From positions 2,914,001-2,978,000 of the forward strand of contig NZ_CP054139.1 in assembly GCF_013283875.1 (NCBI RefSeq): a stretch of DNA of 64,000 nucleotides, given 5' to 3'. This DNA is from Mucilaginibacter mali. GTDB lineage: Bacteria; Bacteroidota; Bacteroidia; Sphingobacteriales; Sphingobacteriaceae. Positions 42,661-51,182 of this stretch are shown here, one piece after another (positions within the stretch are counted from its first letter, which is position 1; each line of letters opens with the position of its first letter). Made by a program: the position numbers and the translations under genes. Under the pieces are notes generated by a model. The model ran no database searches. It had not been told where the DNA came from and saw only the letters and a program-made list of their open reading frames with translations.

Positions 42661-43110
42661 TTAGCCCCGCAACTTATCCAGCAGATCGCTCAGCTGCGCG
42701 GCCTCATCTTCAGTAAGATTATCTTTTAGCAGATCTTTCGCTTTAAACTCGCCATCCATTTTAGAAAGGACCTCCAGCCCAAGGTCGCTAATGCGGATAT
42801 CTACAGCGCGGCGGTCTTTTTTGTTAGTGCAGCGCGATACCATACCCTTTTGGATCAGGCGGTCGACGATGCGTGAAGCGTCGGACATTTTATCTATCAT
42901 ACGTTCCTTTAGCAGATTGATGGTAGCCGGATTAGGATATTGGCCACGTAAAATGCGCAGGATATTAAATTGCTGGGTGGTGAGGTTATGCTTCTCGAAT
43001 TTATCGCGGTTGGCGTTGGATAGCCAGTTATAGGTGTAGGAAATATTGATGATCACCTTATGGTAATTATCTTCAAAATTGGTGCTTTGTATTTCCTTAT
43101 CTATTTGCAT
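42661..43110 (-). CDS. MarR-family transcriptional regulator
   Basis: The 149-residue protein has the MarR winged helix: LTTQQFNILRILRGQYPNPA, then MIDKMSDASRIVDRLIQKGM (recognition helix) and RRAVDIRISDLGLEVL (wing). Regulation by small ligands is usual for the family; the ligand and target here are unknown. The frame starts 6 codons earlier, but that region overlaps a consensus -7 element, so the ATG at 43110 is preferred. Confidence 0.85.
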   Translation of the reverse strand: MQIDKEIQSTNFEDNYHKVIINISYTYNWLSNANRDKFEKHNLTTQQFNILRILRGQYPNPATINLLKERMIDKMSDASRIVDRLIQKGMVSRCTNKKDRRAVDIRISDLGLEVLSKMDGEFKAKDLLKDNLTEDEAAQLSDLLDKLRG

Positions 43111-43125
43111 CGTTACGCAAATTAA

Positions 43126-43133
43126 CAAATTTA
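43126..43133 (-). promoter_or_regulatory. -7 element of the marR promoter
   Basis: CAAATTTA on the plus strand, TAAATTTG on the minus strand, matches TAnnTTTG exactly and lies 16 bases before the ATG at 43110. Confidence 0.5.
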
Positions 43134-43137
43134 CAAC

Positions 43138-43302
43138 TTATTTGTGTTCCTGCTTTTTTTCCTGTTTGGGTTTCCCGTAATCCCAGGGGCAATGCAGGCA
43201 TTTATTTTTACAGCAATATCCGCGTTTTAAATGGTACTCGCGTGTAAACACAAAGTTACCATCCTGGTTGATATAATAATCGATATTTTCCTGCAGGCTC
43301 AC
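43138..43302 (-). CDS. Small cysteine-rich DUF5522-like protein
   Basis: A 54-residue frame, starting with GTG at 43302, whose start overlaps the stop of the MBL gene (GTGA). It reads VSLQENIDYYINQDGNF, then FTREYHLKRGYCCKN and KCLHCPWDY, and ends in a Lys/Gln/Glu tail. The block TREYHLKRGYCC...CxxCPW is the DUF5522 pattern: two pairs of Cys that may bind a metal. Function unknown. It lies at the end of the coaE cluster, so it is co-expressed with MBL and coaE. Confidence 0.75.
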   Translation of the reverse strand: MSLQENIDYYINQDGNFVFTREYHLKRGYCCKNKCLHCPWDYGKPKQEKKQEHK

Positions 43303-44237
43303 GCTAACATTTTTACAAAAATACGATTACTAAAGTGCGCCGCCAAATAGCGTCCATCGCCATGCAGGGTCCATATTTGTTGCGGATTGGTTTGTTCAAT
43401 CACTTGTAATATATCATTCCAATCCACATGGTCGGACAACATCAGCGTATCATGTTCGTTCACCTGCAAATTCTTCCAGCCCGAAGCGAACAGACGCTTA
43501 ACCCCAACTGCCTTAAAATAACTATCGAACGTAAAGGGCGGGACGATGTACACATATTCGTCCTGGTTCTTCATCAGCTTACGGCTATACAGCTCATATT
43601 TACCCAATGGGAAGCCCATCTGCTCGTAAACAGCATTCAGCGGCATAATGCGGTGATGTACCAGTATTTTTTTCCGGGGGATGATATCATTGATCATGCG
43701 GATCAGCCGTTGGCTTTTACCCAACCCGTAGGCCCCCAGCAGGATATTGATCTTCATATCAGCCATCTTTTGTACTTCTGCAACCGGGTCTGGGTGTTGG
43801 GTCTCCGGATTGGCGAAGGTGCTTTCGGTGATCAATACATCGGCCTGCACAAATTTATACGGGGCACAGGTAGCATCTGCCTGTAGTTTATAATCGCCGG
43901 TATACAGGTATTTAACGCCATTGTACTCCATCAGCACCTGGGCCGAGCCCAGCATATGCCCTGCAGAAATAAGCGTGATATTGACCTTACCCAGCGTAAA
44001 GATTTGATGATAGGCCACCAAATGAAAAACCTTACCCGCGTTTTTACCATAACGGATCTGCATGAAGCGATAAGTGGCTTCGGTGCAGTAAACATCGCTA
44101 TTACCGCTAACCGCGTGATCGCCATGGGCATGAGAGACAACCGCATTCTTTACCGGCTGCTGCGGATCGAGGTAGAAATCGCCATAAGGGCAGTATAAGC
44201 CTATCGCGTTATAATAAATAAAATCGTCGGCGATCAT
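43299..44237 (-). CDS. MBL-fold hydrolase (exonuclease-like)
   Basis: The 312-residue protein has the metallo-beta-lactamase motif HAHGDH (H36, H38, D40, H41), then SAGHMLGSAQVLMEY and LYTGDYK, and late LSDHVDW and TLHGDGRYLA, typical of the ligase-associated or beta-CASP-like exonuclease branch. It should cut DNA or RNA with two zinc ions. It overlaps coaE by 4 bases at its start and the DUF5522-like frame by 3 bases at its end. Confidence 0.8.
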   Translation of the reverse strand: MIADDFIYYNAIGLYCPYGDFYLDPQQPVKNAVVSHAHGDHAVSGNSDVYCTEATYRFMQIRYGKNAGKVFHLVAYHQIFTLGKVNITLISAGHMLGSAQVLMEYNGVKYLYTGDYKLQADATCAPYKFVQADVLITESTFANPETQHPDPVAEVQKMADMKINILLGAYGLGKSQRLIRMINDIIPRKKILVHHRIMPLNAVYEQMGFPLGKYELYSRKLMKNQDEYVYIVPPFTFDSYFKAVGVKRLFASGWKNLQVNEHDTLMLSDHVDWNDILQVIEQTNPQQIWTLHGDGRYLAAHFSNRIFVKMLA

Positions 44238-44830
44238 TTACTAAGGGATAAATAAAGCTGGTGCAGGGCCAACACCTGGGGTATCACCAGTTGTGTATCA
44301 TCGTTACGGATCAGGTCATCGGCCAGGCTGATCTTCTTTTCTTCGCTAAATTGTTTGGCGTTGCGGCTTTCGGCTTCAGCGCGGGTGATGTTATCGCGTT
44401 TTAAAATGCGCTGCATGCGTAGTTCCAACGGGGCAGCCACCATTAACGAGCGGTCGCACATTTTGTACGAACCGCTTTCAAATAGTATCGCGGCCTCTTT
44501 GATAACGTAGGGAACACCGGCACGTTGCTGCAACAACCAATTATCAAATGTCCTAAAGGTGGCCGGATGTACCAGTGCGTTTAGCTTTTTCAGCTCAGCA
44601 TCGTTATTAAAAACAATACCGCCTATGTGCCTGCGGTTAAGCGAACCATCGGCAAAGTACGATTCATCACCAAAGGCTTGTTTGATACCGGCAATCAGTT
44701 CGGCATCCTGCACCATTACGTTTTTAGCATGGTCATCGGCATAAAATACCGGTATACCAAGCACTTCAAATACTTTGCTTACGGTGGTTTTGCCACTGCC
44801 GATGTTACCGGTGATGCCTACTTTAAACAT
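44234..44830 (-). CDS. coaE: Dephospho-CoA kinase
   Basis: The 198-residue kinase carries the P-loop GNIGSGKT at residues 8-15, YADDHAKNVM and KEAAILFESG, all typical of CoaE, the last enzyme of coenzyme A synthesis. It overlaps the MBL gene by 4 bases. The ybbR gene lies upstream on the same strand, separated by a repeat. Confidence 0.92.
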   Translation of the reverse strand: MFKVGITGNIGSGKTTVSKVFEVLGIPVFYADDHAKNVMVQDAELIAGIKQAFGDESYFADGSLNRRHIGGIVFNNDAELKKLNALVHPATFRTFDNWLLQQRAGVPYVIKEAAILFESGSYKMCDRSLMVAAPLELRMQRILKRDNITRAEAESRNAKQFSEEKKISLADDLIRNDDTQLVIPQVLALHQLYLSLSK

Positions 44831-44863
44831 GGAGATCGGGTTTACTTAAAGGCACAGTGCACA

Positions 44864-44972
44864 GGACACCCCTCTTGAGAGGGGTAGGGGTGTGTCCTTT
44901 ACCTACATTTTGTAAATGACACACCCCTTCCGTTCCATAGGCTTTCGCGCCCCCTCTCAAGAGGGGAGTTAA
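44864..44972. repeat. 'cctctcaagagg' palindromic repeat, copy 3
   Basis: CACCCCTCTTGAGAGGGG at the left and CCCCCTCTCAAGAGGGG at the right are each hairpins and together inverted; GTGTCCTTT and GACACACCCC form further words. It splits the gap between coaE and ybbR. Confidence 0.65.
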
Positions 44973-44995
44973 GAATTGATATGTGTGCTGTACCA

Positions 44996-45934
44996 TTACT
45001 TCTTCACTATAAAATCAATATTACGCGGCTCTATGCTTACAATTTTACAATGCGGTGGCACCTGGGTAAGGTTTACCGGCAATGTGGTATAACCTTTTTT
45101 TCGCCACAGGTCAAGGTTGGCGGTTGCTTCAAAAAGGCCCTCATCGGTTTCGGCATATTTACCAAGCGATACGGTAAAAGTAAGCTTAACCTTTTGCGGG
45201 AAGATCTTTACATTGTCGTAATCAGGATTCAGCAGTTTTACCGGTACGTACAATGTTTTTTCGGTAAACTCATCAACCGGGATATTCACCTCTACCGTTT
45301 TGGGGACGATCGTCATGCTGCCATCATTCACCGGGCGCAAAGTGAGGCGGTTGCTGTAAGCTTCGTTAATGTTTCGCAGCTTCAGCGAATCGGTAGGCCA
45401 TTGGCTGATGTTATTGATCCGGTTAGCCGGGCCGCTGATAGTTACATAAGCGGGCTTAATACCGATATCATCCGACAACCCAAACTGCCTTTGATAATTG
45501 ATAGCCAGCATTAGTTTAACAGGCACCCGCTTCATCATGCGGTTGGTAAAATCAAAATACAGTGTATCTGGCGATATGGCGATCACCATGTTTGATGAAT
45601 CGCGCCCGGCATTGATCTGCCCTATCTGGGTACCCAGCACCACATAATTACGCTGCTCAAGCGTGTGCAGGTCGATACTGATCTTACCAGCCTGCAATTT
45701 AGAGAACAGCATCTGCCAGCCGTTACCATGTATGGTAACATCAACCGTATCCGACTGTAAGGAGTGGAACGCCCGCTTTTGAGGTGAGTTTTTAAAAGTA
45801 AGCACCTGTTTCACCACATACTCATGATCTTCGCTCAGTGCCACAAAAACCCAGGCCACGGCAGCCAGCACCAGGCAGGTAATAAATACCGACAGGCGCC
45901 TGCGTTCGATAGCCGATAGTTTGATGATGGCCAT
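44996..45934 (-). CDS. YbbR-like (CdaR-type) domain protein
   Basis: The 312-residue protein has one N-terminal membrane segment (residues about 16-32, FITCLVLAAVAWVFVAL) and then about three YbbR-type beta-rich repeats outside the membrane (LPVKLMLAINYQ-like, VTISGPANRI, VNIPVDEF, VKLTFTVSLG). In Firmicutes CdaR regulates the diadenylate cyclase; no cyclase gene is here. It sits between yajC and coaE on the same strand, an order common in Bacteroidota. Confidence 0.75.
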   Translation of the reverse strand: MAIIKLSAIERRRLSVFITCLVLAAVAWVFVALSEDHEYVVKQVLTFKNSPQKRAFHSLQSDTVDVTIHGNGWQMLFSKLQAGKISIDLHTLEQRNYVVLGTQIGQINAGRDSSNMVIAISPDTLYFDFTNRMMKRVPVKLMLAINYQRQFGLSDDIGIKPAYVTISGPANRINNISQWPTDSLKLRNINEAYSNRLTLRPVNDGSMTIVPKTVEVNIPVDEFTEKTLYVPVKLLNPDYDNVKIFPQKVKLTFTVSLGKYAETDEGLFEATANLDLWRKKGYTTLPVNLTQVPPHCKIVSIEPRNIDFIVKK

Positions 45935-45936
45935 GT

Positions 45937-46041
45937 ACCTCTCCCCAACCCCCTCTCCGATGGAGAGGGGGCTATTATATATGTTTAATTTAAGTGATCC
46001 ACCCTAAAAGTCCTCTCCTTTGGAGAGGATTTAGGTGAGGT
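45937..46041. repeat. 'cctctccgatggagagg' palindromic repeat, copy 4
   Basis: TACCTCTCCCCAACCCCCTC begins it and GTCCTCTCCTTTGGAGAGG with TTTAGGTGAGG ends it; inner hairpins are CTCTCC/GGAGAG pairs. Lies between ybbR and yajC. Confidence 0.65.
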
Positions 46042-46053
46042 GCTTTACGCTAA

Positions 46054-46094
46054 AAAAATGAAGTGCCGTTCAATTAATACATTGAACGGCACTT
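46054..46094 (-). terminator. Hairpin terminator after yajC
   Basis: AAGTGCCGTTCAAT (46061-46074) and ATTGAACGGCACTT (46081-46094) form a perfect 14-bp stem; on the minus strand a T run follows. It suggests that yajC and ybbR may be separate transcripts or partly coupled. Confidence 0.8.
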
Positions 46095-46115
46095 AAATAA
46101 CGACTGCGTGAAAAA

Positions 46116-46445
46116 CTATTTCTTTTCAGCCGGTGGTGTGTTCAATGCCTTTGACGCATCCAGCGAAATGGCCGATTTGTCAAATTTGATCTTTACGTTA
46201 TTGTCAACCTCAATTAAAAAGTAAGTTTCGGTTATGGTAGCCACTTTACCGTGGATGCCCGCGGTTGTGATCACCTTATCGCCTATTTTAATTTCGTCAA
46301 CATATTTTTTTTGATCTTTTTGCTTTTTAACCTGCGGACGGATCATAAAAAAGTAGAACACCACGATAATTAATATCATAGGCACTACACCGCCCAAACT
46401 ACCAAAACCACCGCCAGCGGCCTGTAATAAAACTGTTGCTATCAT
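46116..46445 (-). CDS. yajC: Preprotein translocase subunit YajC
   Basis: The 109-residue protein has a single membrane segment near residues 18-36 (GGVVPMILIIVVFYFFMIRPQ), then the conserved KKQKDQKKYVDEIKIGDKV and TTAGIHGKVATI of YajC, part of the SecDF-YajC complex. Its start follows the DUF1573 stop by 15 bases; downstream is a hairpin. Confidence 0.92.
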   Translation of the reverse strand: MIATVLLQAAGGGFGSLGGVVPMILIIVVFYFFMIRPQVKKQKDQKKYVDEIKIGDKVITTAGIHGKVATITETYFLIEVDNNVKIKFDKSAISLDASKALNTPPAEKK

Positions 46446-46460
46446 TCTATATTTAAAAAT

Positions 46461-46901
46461 TTACTTTTTTGCGTTCTTCTCCAGCACTTCGCCTACCAAA
46501 TGCACTACTGTGTTGGCTGGTAAGGTATTGGCCACAATGGTTACCATTTTATCCTGCAGGCCCGATTTACCTTCGCTGCTGAATGTTACTTTTATAACGC
46601 CGCTTTCGCCTGGTTTTATTGGCGTATGCGGCCACTCGGGCTTGGTGCAGCCGCAGGTAGCAAAGCTATCTGATATAATCAGGGGTGATTTGCCTTCGTT
46701 TACAAATTTGTATTCGTGCGTAACCTTATCGCCGGTGTTTATCTTCCCAAAATCAAAGGCGTCATTATCAAACTTCATCTTTGGCGCGTTCTCTTTGGTT
46801 ACGGCGGCGCCTGCTGCCGGTTGTGAAGCGGTGCTACCGTTACTATTGCTGCATGAAGCTAATACCGCTACCGAAAAAATGGCTATTAATACACGTTTCA
46901 T
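46461..46901 (-). CDS. DUF1573 lipoprotein
   Basis: The 146-residue protein has a lipoprotein signal with lipobox LASC (Cys17 of the chosen start) and then a DUF1573 domain: FDFGKINTGDKVTHEYKFVN, CGCTKPEWP and KVTFSSEGKSG, with a CxC pair. Such proteins are immunoglobulin-like and exported; function unknown. The frame could start four codons earlier, but the ATG at 46901 is one base after the nusB stop and follows TTGAGGAATA, a possible ribosome site. Confidence 0.82.
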   Translation of the reverse strand: MKRVLIAIFSVAVLASCSNSNGSTASQPAAGAAVTKENAPKMKFDNDAFDFGKINTGDKVTHEYKFVNEGKSPLIISDSFATCGCTKPEWPHTPIKPGESGVIKVTFSSEGKSGLQDKMVTIVANTLPANTVVHLVGEVLEKNAKK

Positions 46902-46902
46902 A

Positions 46903-47853
46903 TTATTCCTCAATTAATCCGCGACCTATTTTCTTGATCTTGTTCTCGGCTTTCAGTTCCGATAAAATTTTGTCTAATATACCGTTTATAAACGAATTAC
47001 TTTTAGGCGTGCTGAATTCTTTGGCTATCTCCAGGTACTCGTTAATAGTTACCTTTACCGGTACCGACGGGAAGTTGATAAACTCGGTAATACCCATTTT
47101 CATCAACAGGGTGTCCATCATAGCAATACGCTCCGGCTCCCAGTTTTGGGTTTTGGTATTGATGAGTTCCTGGTAAGGGGTATCAAACTTGATGCATTTC
47201 TGGAACAGGTCGATAATAAAATCGCGGTCCTCTACCCAGTTACCGGTTACCTCGGCCAGTTTGTTCTGCGCCGGATCATCGTAAGCAAAGTTTTTAAATG
47301 TTTTGGCGATCAGGGCCTGTAATACATCCTTATCAACCGGCCAAAAGATGAACATATCCTCGAAAACCTGCTCGGCCAGCGATGATTTCAGGATCACCTT
47401 TTTAAATATGAATTTGATGATATCTTTATCGGTAGATATGGTATCGTCGGTTTTGGCCAGGTACGCTTTATAATCTTCCGAATTTTTAAGAATGTTGAAT
47501 AAAGCGCGTGATAGCTCGGGGTCGAAATCCCACGATATTTTGTATTTTTTTACCGCGGCAATGTATTCCTTATTTTGTTTTAGCGAAGTAATAAACCTGT
47601 TTTCCAGGATCTTTAGATTGGGCTTCAGGTCTTCGGCAGTAGGTAAATGCTTATTAGCGCGCTCTTCGGCGTCATTAGCAGCGTAATCAATAACTTCAGA
47701 AATGAGCGACAGCATCCAGATGTACATTTCGTACACTTTATCAATGCTTTGCAGCAATAATTTCTCGTGCGATTTTACATCCTTAGAATCTGACTGGTGG
47801 TACGCGTAAAGCGATTGTAGTACTTTTACCCTTAGGTGCCTTCTGTTTAACAT
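46903..47853 (-). CDS. nusB: Transcription antitermination protein NusB
   Basis: The 316-residue protein is the long Bacteroidota form of NusB, which helps complete rRNA operon transcription. It starts MLNRRHLRVKVLQSLYAYHQ; the NusB domain is in the last third (RIAMMDTLLMKMGITEF, VTINEYLEIAKEFSTPKSNSFING). Long N-terminal helical extension is normal in this phylum. It is the first gene of the nusB-DUF1573-yajC cluster. Two direct repeats of AAGAACGATTTTT lie just upstream. Confidence 0.93.
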   Translation of the reverse strand: MLNRRHLRVKVLQSLYAYHQSDSKDVKSHEKLLLQSIDKVYEMYIWMLSLISEVIDYAANDAEERANKHLPTAEDLKPNLKILENRFITSLKQNKEYIAAVKKYKISWDFDPELSRALFNILKNSEDYKAYLAKTDDTISTDKDIIKFIFKKVILKSSLAEQVFEDMFIFWPVDKDVLQALIAKTFKNFAYDDPAQNKLAEVTGNWVEDRDFIIDLFQKCIKFDTPYQELINTKTQNWEPERIAMMDTLLMKMGITEFINFPSVPVKVTINEYLEIAKEFSTPKSNSFINGILDKILSELKAENKIKKIGRGLIEE

Positions 47854-47856
47854 AGC

Positions 47857-47887
47857 AAGAACGATTTTTTAAATAAGAACGATTTTT
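47857..47887. repeat. Direct repeat in the nusB leader
   Basis: AAGAACGATTTTT occurs at 47857-47869 and 47875-47887, an 18-base period, within 5-35 bases before the nusB start. It may be a protein- or RNA-binding site; that is speculation. Confidence 0.5.
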
Positions 47888-47917
47888 GGGAAATAATCCC
47901 CTGTTATAAGCAATTTA

Positions 47918-49006
47918 TTAGTATGATGTTTTAATTTTTTTAATATCTGCAATTCGCTTCTCGGCTATTTTATTAGCAGCCTCGATAGTTGGAATGCTTT
48001 CACTTTTTGATAATTTCAGGATGCTGCGTGTAGCATCATAAATATTCTCGGTCAGTTGTAATGTCCGCTTGCGGGTAAAGCCGTTCAACTCGCTGTAGCA
48101 ATTGATCAGGCCGCCGGCATTAATTACATAATCGGGCGCCAGCAACACACCTTTATCCAAAAGCATACGGCCATGCAGGGCCTCATCCTCCAACTGGTTA
48201 TTAGCCGAGCCTGCAATAATGGCGCACTTCAGCTTTTTAATGGTATTGCTGTTAATAGTAGCTCCCAAAGCACAAGGCGCGTAAATATCAGCATCAATAT
48301 CAAAGATATTATTGTTTGATACCGGCTGCGCGCCGTATTTTTTAGCCACCTGCACTACCCTTTCTTCGTTAATATCGCTTACGTAAACCTTGGTGTTCTC
48401 ATCGCGCAGCAGGCGTACTAAAGTTTCGCCCACGTGGCCTACGCCCTGCACAATTACCGACCGGCCCGCAAGCGTATCGGTGCCATACATTTCGCGCACA
48501 CAAGCCTTTATACCCATTAAAACACCACGGGCCGTTATTGGCGACGGATCGCCACTGCCACCAATCGTCTCCGGGTAACCGGTAACGTGCTGGGTTTCCA
48601 TGCGGATATATTCCATATCGCGCGGGTTGGTACCCATATCTTCGGCAGTGATAAACTCACCGTTAAGGTTCTTTATAAAACGACCGAATTTGCGCATTAG
48701 TGCCTCGGTCTTATCTTTGCGCGGGTCGCCGATAATTACCGCGCTGCCACCACCCAAATTTAAGCCTGCTACTGATGCTTTATAGGTCATGGTGCGCGAA
48801 AGGCGCAGTACATCTTCCAGGGCGTCGCGCTCGCTTTTATAAGCCCACATACGGGTACCGCCAAGGGCCGGGCCTAATGTAGTATCGTGAATAGCAATGA
48901 TGGCTTTTAGCCCGGTATCGGGGTCGTTACAAAACACTATCTTTTGATGGCCGTATTCTGAAAGCTGGCTAAATATTGAAAGATCGGTTGTATTAGGTAC
49001 GGGCAT
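47918..49006 (-). CDS. Leu/Phe/Val-type amino acid dehydrogenase
   Basis: The 362-residue protein resembles leucine dehydrogenase: LGPALGGTRMW, MTYKASVAGLNLGGGSAVI with the catalytic Lys, then the NAD domain VIVQGVGHVGETLVRLL and APCALGATIN. It deaminates branched-chain or related amino acids with NAD. The ATG at 49006 is chosen because the earlier in-frame start at 49033 falls inside the promoter. It begins a monocistronic minus-strand unit. Confidence 0.88.
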   Translation of the reverse strand: MPVPNTTDLSIFSQLSEYGHQKIVFCNDPDTGLKAIIAIHDTTLGPALGGTRMWAYKSERDALEDVLRLSRTMTYKASVAGLNLGGGSAVIIGDPRKDKTEALMRKFGRFIKNLNGEFITAEDMGTNPRDMEYIRMETQHVTGYPETIGGSGDPSPITARGVLMGIKACVREMYGTDTLAGRSVIVQGVGHVGETLVRLLRDENTKVYVSDINEERVVQVAKKYGAQPVSNNNIFDIDADIYAPCALGATINSNTIKKLKCAIIAGSANNQLEDEALHGRMLLDKGVLLAPDYVINAGGLINCYSELNGFTRKRTLQLTENIYDATRSILKLSKSESIPTIEAANKIAEKRIADIKKIKTSY

Positions 49007-49030
49007 TATGGATACGGCGGTGTTTCGGGA

Positions 49031-49061
49031 CAAAAGTAGGTGTTTTTTTTATTGATGCAAA
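49031..49061 (-). promoter_or_regulatory. Promoter of the amino acid dehydrogenase gene
   Basis: On the minus strand TTTG (49061-49058), 19 bases, then TACTTTTG (49038-49031) match the Bacteroidota consensus exactly. The start at 49006 is 25 bases later. Confidence 0.7.
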
Positions 49062-49078
49062 TGTTTTATTGCGGTCAG

Positions 49079-49268
49079 GAAGTCGGAAAGACCGAAAGTC
49101 CGGAAGATTAGAAGCAATATTGTGTTAAAAGCCGCCGCCATAAACATCACATTTACGTCATCATCCCCATATCTTGCGGACTTTCGGACATCCTGGCTTC
49201 CGGACTTCCCACCAAACCCATATCTTTGGCTTACGGACTTCCGGTCTTTTCCGACTTCCGGACTTTTT
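49079..49268. repeat. 'cggacttccgg' repeat cluster, copy 1
   Basis: Words such as GGAAGTCGGAAAGACCG and AAGTCCGGAAG at the left recur inverted as GGACTTTCGGAC, GGCTTCCGGACTT and ACGGACTTCCGGTCTTTTCC at the right. The same words are at 54858-55024. It spans the divergent gap before the ABC transporter and includes a false upstream start at 49226. Confidence 0.7.
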
Positions 49269-49270
49269 CC

Positions 49271-51061
49271 ATGAAAGACCTTGCATATCTAAATAAATTC
49301 CTGTGGAAATACCGCTGGCACATGCTGCCGGGGATATTATTCGTTATCATATCCAATATTTTCGGCGTGTTACCGGCACAGGTTATCCGCATTGCTTTTA
49401 ACCTGGTTACCGATAATATCGGCACATATCACCTGTTTAACGGTTTTGAAAGACAGGGCATTATCTATAATATTTTTGGCTCGAGCCTGATGCTGTTTGG
49501 CTTTTTGGTTTTGGCTTTAGCTTTATTACGTGGCATGTTCCTGTTTTTTATGCGGCAAACGCTGATCCTGATGTCGCGCCATATCGAGTTCGATCTGAAG
49601 AACGAGATCTATGCCCACTACCAATTGCTTTCACTTGCCTTTTACCGTCGCCACAATACCGGCGACCTGATGAACCGCGTTACCGAAGATGTAAGCCGGG
49701 CGCGCATGTACCTTGGCCCGGGGATAATGTATACCATTAATACGGTAGTGCTTTTTGTAATGGTGATCTATGCCATGATATCGGTTAACCTGCGGCTGGC
49801 TATCTTTTCCATTATCCCCATCCCTATTTTGGTAACCAGCATTTATTATGTAAACAGCATCATCAATCACCGCAGCGAAAAGATCCAGCAGCGCCTATCA
49901 TCGCTATCCAGCTTTGTGCAGGAGAATTTTTCGGGCATCCGGGTGATCCGCTCGTACGTGCGCGAAGGTTTTGTGCAGGATAGTTTTGCCGCCGAAAGCG
50001 AAGGGTATAAAACGCAGTCCATGTCGCTGGTACAGGTGCAGGCATTGTTTTACCCGCTGATGTTGCTGCTGATAGGCATTAGTAATATCATTATTATATA
50101 TGTAGGCGGCGTAGAGGTGATGAAAGGCAACGTAACCCCCGGCAATGTGGCCGAGTTTGTGGTTTACCTGAACCAGCTGATGTTCCCGGTGATCTCACTG
50201 GGATGGGTAACTTCGTTGATCCAGCGTGCAGCGGCCTCGCAAAAACGTATTAACGAGTTTCTGCATACCAAACCCGAGATCGTATCGGTAAATAACTACT
50301 ACCGCAAGCTGAAAGGACAGATCGTTTTCGATAATGTATCGTTCACCTACCCTGATACCGGTATACAGGCGCTTAAAAACGTATCGTTCACCGCCGAGCC
50401 GGGACAAATGGTGGCTATTATTGGTCGCACCGGTTCAGGAAAATCCACCATCGCCAACCTTATTATGCGTATGTATGATACTACCGGCGGCGGTATTAGT
50501 TTAGATAATGTACCGCTGACGCTACAAAACCTGGAGAATTACCGTTCGCAAATTGGTTTTGTACCGCAGGAGGTTTTCCTGTTCTCGGATACTATTGCCA
50601 ATAATATCGCCTTCAGCGCCGATGTGCTGGATATGCCGCGGGTGGAGCAGGCCGCCAAGGATGCCGCCGTGTATCATAATATTATTGAGTTTGAAAAGGG
50701 CTTTGAAACTATGATCGGCGAGCGCGGCATTACCCTTTCGGGCGGACAAAAGCAGCGGGTATCCATAGCGCGGGCCATAGTAAAGCAGCCACAGATATTG
50801 ATATTTGATGATTGCCTTTCGGCCGTTGATACCCGCACCGAAGAGGAAATATTGAACAACCTGGGCAATATTATGCACGGAAAAACAAGTATTATTATCG
50901 CGCACCGCATATCAACCATAAAAAATGCCGATAAAATATTAGTGATGGATCATGGCGAAATAGTTGAACAGGGCACCCACGATAGCCTGATGGAACTGAA
51001 AGGCAATTATTTTGAACTATATGAGAAGCAACTGCTGGAAGAAGCCGAATCTGAACAATAA
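49271..51061 (+). CDS. ABC exporter, MsbA-like (fused membrane and ATPase domains)
   Basis: The 596-residue protein has an N-terminal six-helix membrane domain (residues about 15-320) with YRRHNTGDLMNRVTEDVSRA, and an ATPase domain with Walker A GRTGSGKST at 385-393, signature LSGGQKQR and Walker B ILIFDDCLSAVD. The half-size form dimerises. MsbA flips lipid A, but the substrate here is only inferred. The start at 49271 avoids the repeat sequence of an upstream TTG frame. Confidence 0.88.
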   Translation: MKDLAYLNKFLWKYRWHMLPGILFVIISNIFGVLPAQVIRIAFNLVTDNIGTYHLFNGFERQGIIYNIFGSSLMLFGFLVLALALLRGMFLFFMRQTLILMSRHIEFDLKNEIYAHYQLLSLAFYRRHNTGDLMNRVTEDVSRARMYLGPGIMYTINTVVLFVMVIYAMISVNLRLAIFSIIPIPILVTSIYYVNSIINHRSEKIQQRLSSLSSFVQENFSGIRVIRSYVREGFVQDSFAAESEGYKTQSMSLVQVQALFYPLMLLLIGISNIIIIYVGGVEVMKGNVTPGNVAEFVVYLNQLMFPVISLGWVTSLIQRAAASQKRINEFLHTKPEIVSVNNYYRKLKGQIVFDNVSFTYPDTGIQALKNVSFTAEPGQMVAIIGRTGSGKSTIANLIMRMYDTTGGGISLDNVPLTLQNLENYRSQIGFVPQEVFLFSDTIANNIAFSADVLDMPRVEQAAKDAAVYHNIIEFEKGFETMIGERGITLSGGQKQRVSIARAIVKQPQILIFDDCLSAVDTRTEEEILNNLGNIMHGKTSIIIAHRISTIKNADKILVMDHGEIVEQGTHDSLMELKGNYFELYEKQLLEEAESEQ

Positions 51062-51124
51062 ATTAAATTTATGTAACTTATACAAAAATATACCGTATAA
51101 GTTTTAATAATATGCAAATAAATA

Positions 51125-51153
51125 TTTGCGTCTTGAAAAAATTTATATATTTA
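51125..51153 (+). promoter_or_regulatory. Possible promoter of the DUF3276 gene
   Basis: TTTG at 51125-51128, 17 bases, then TATATTTA at 51146-51153: good spacing, one mismatch in the -7 element. The ATG is 30 bases later. Confidence 0.45.
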
Positions 51154-51182
51154 TCCCAAACAAACTAAACAAACACTTATAT

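Noticed and set aside
44981..45514. A 177-codon plus-strand frame opposite ybbR
   Set aside because: It is the complement of a well-supported YbbR-like gene; the translation is irregular and has no recognisable domain.
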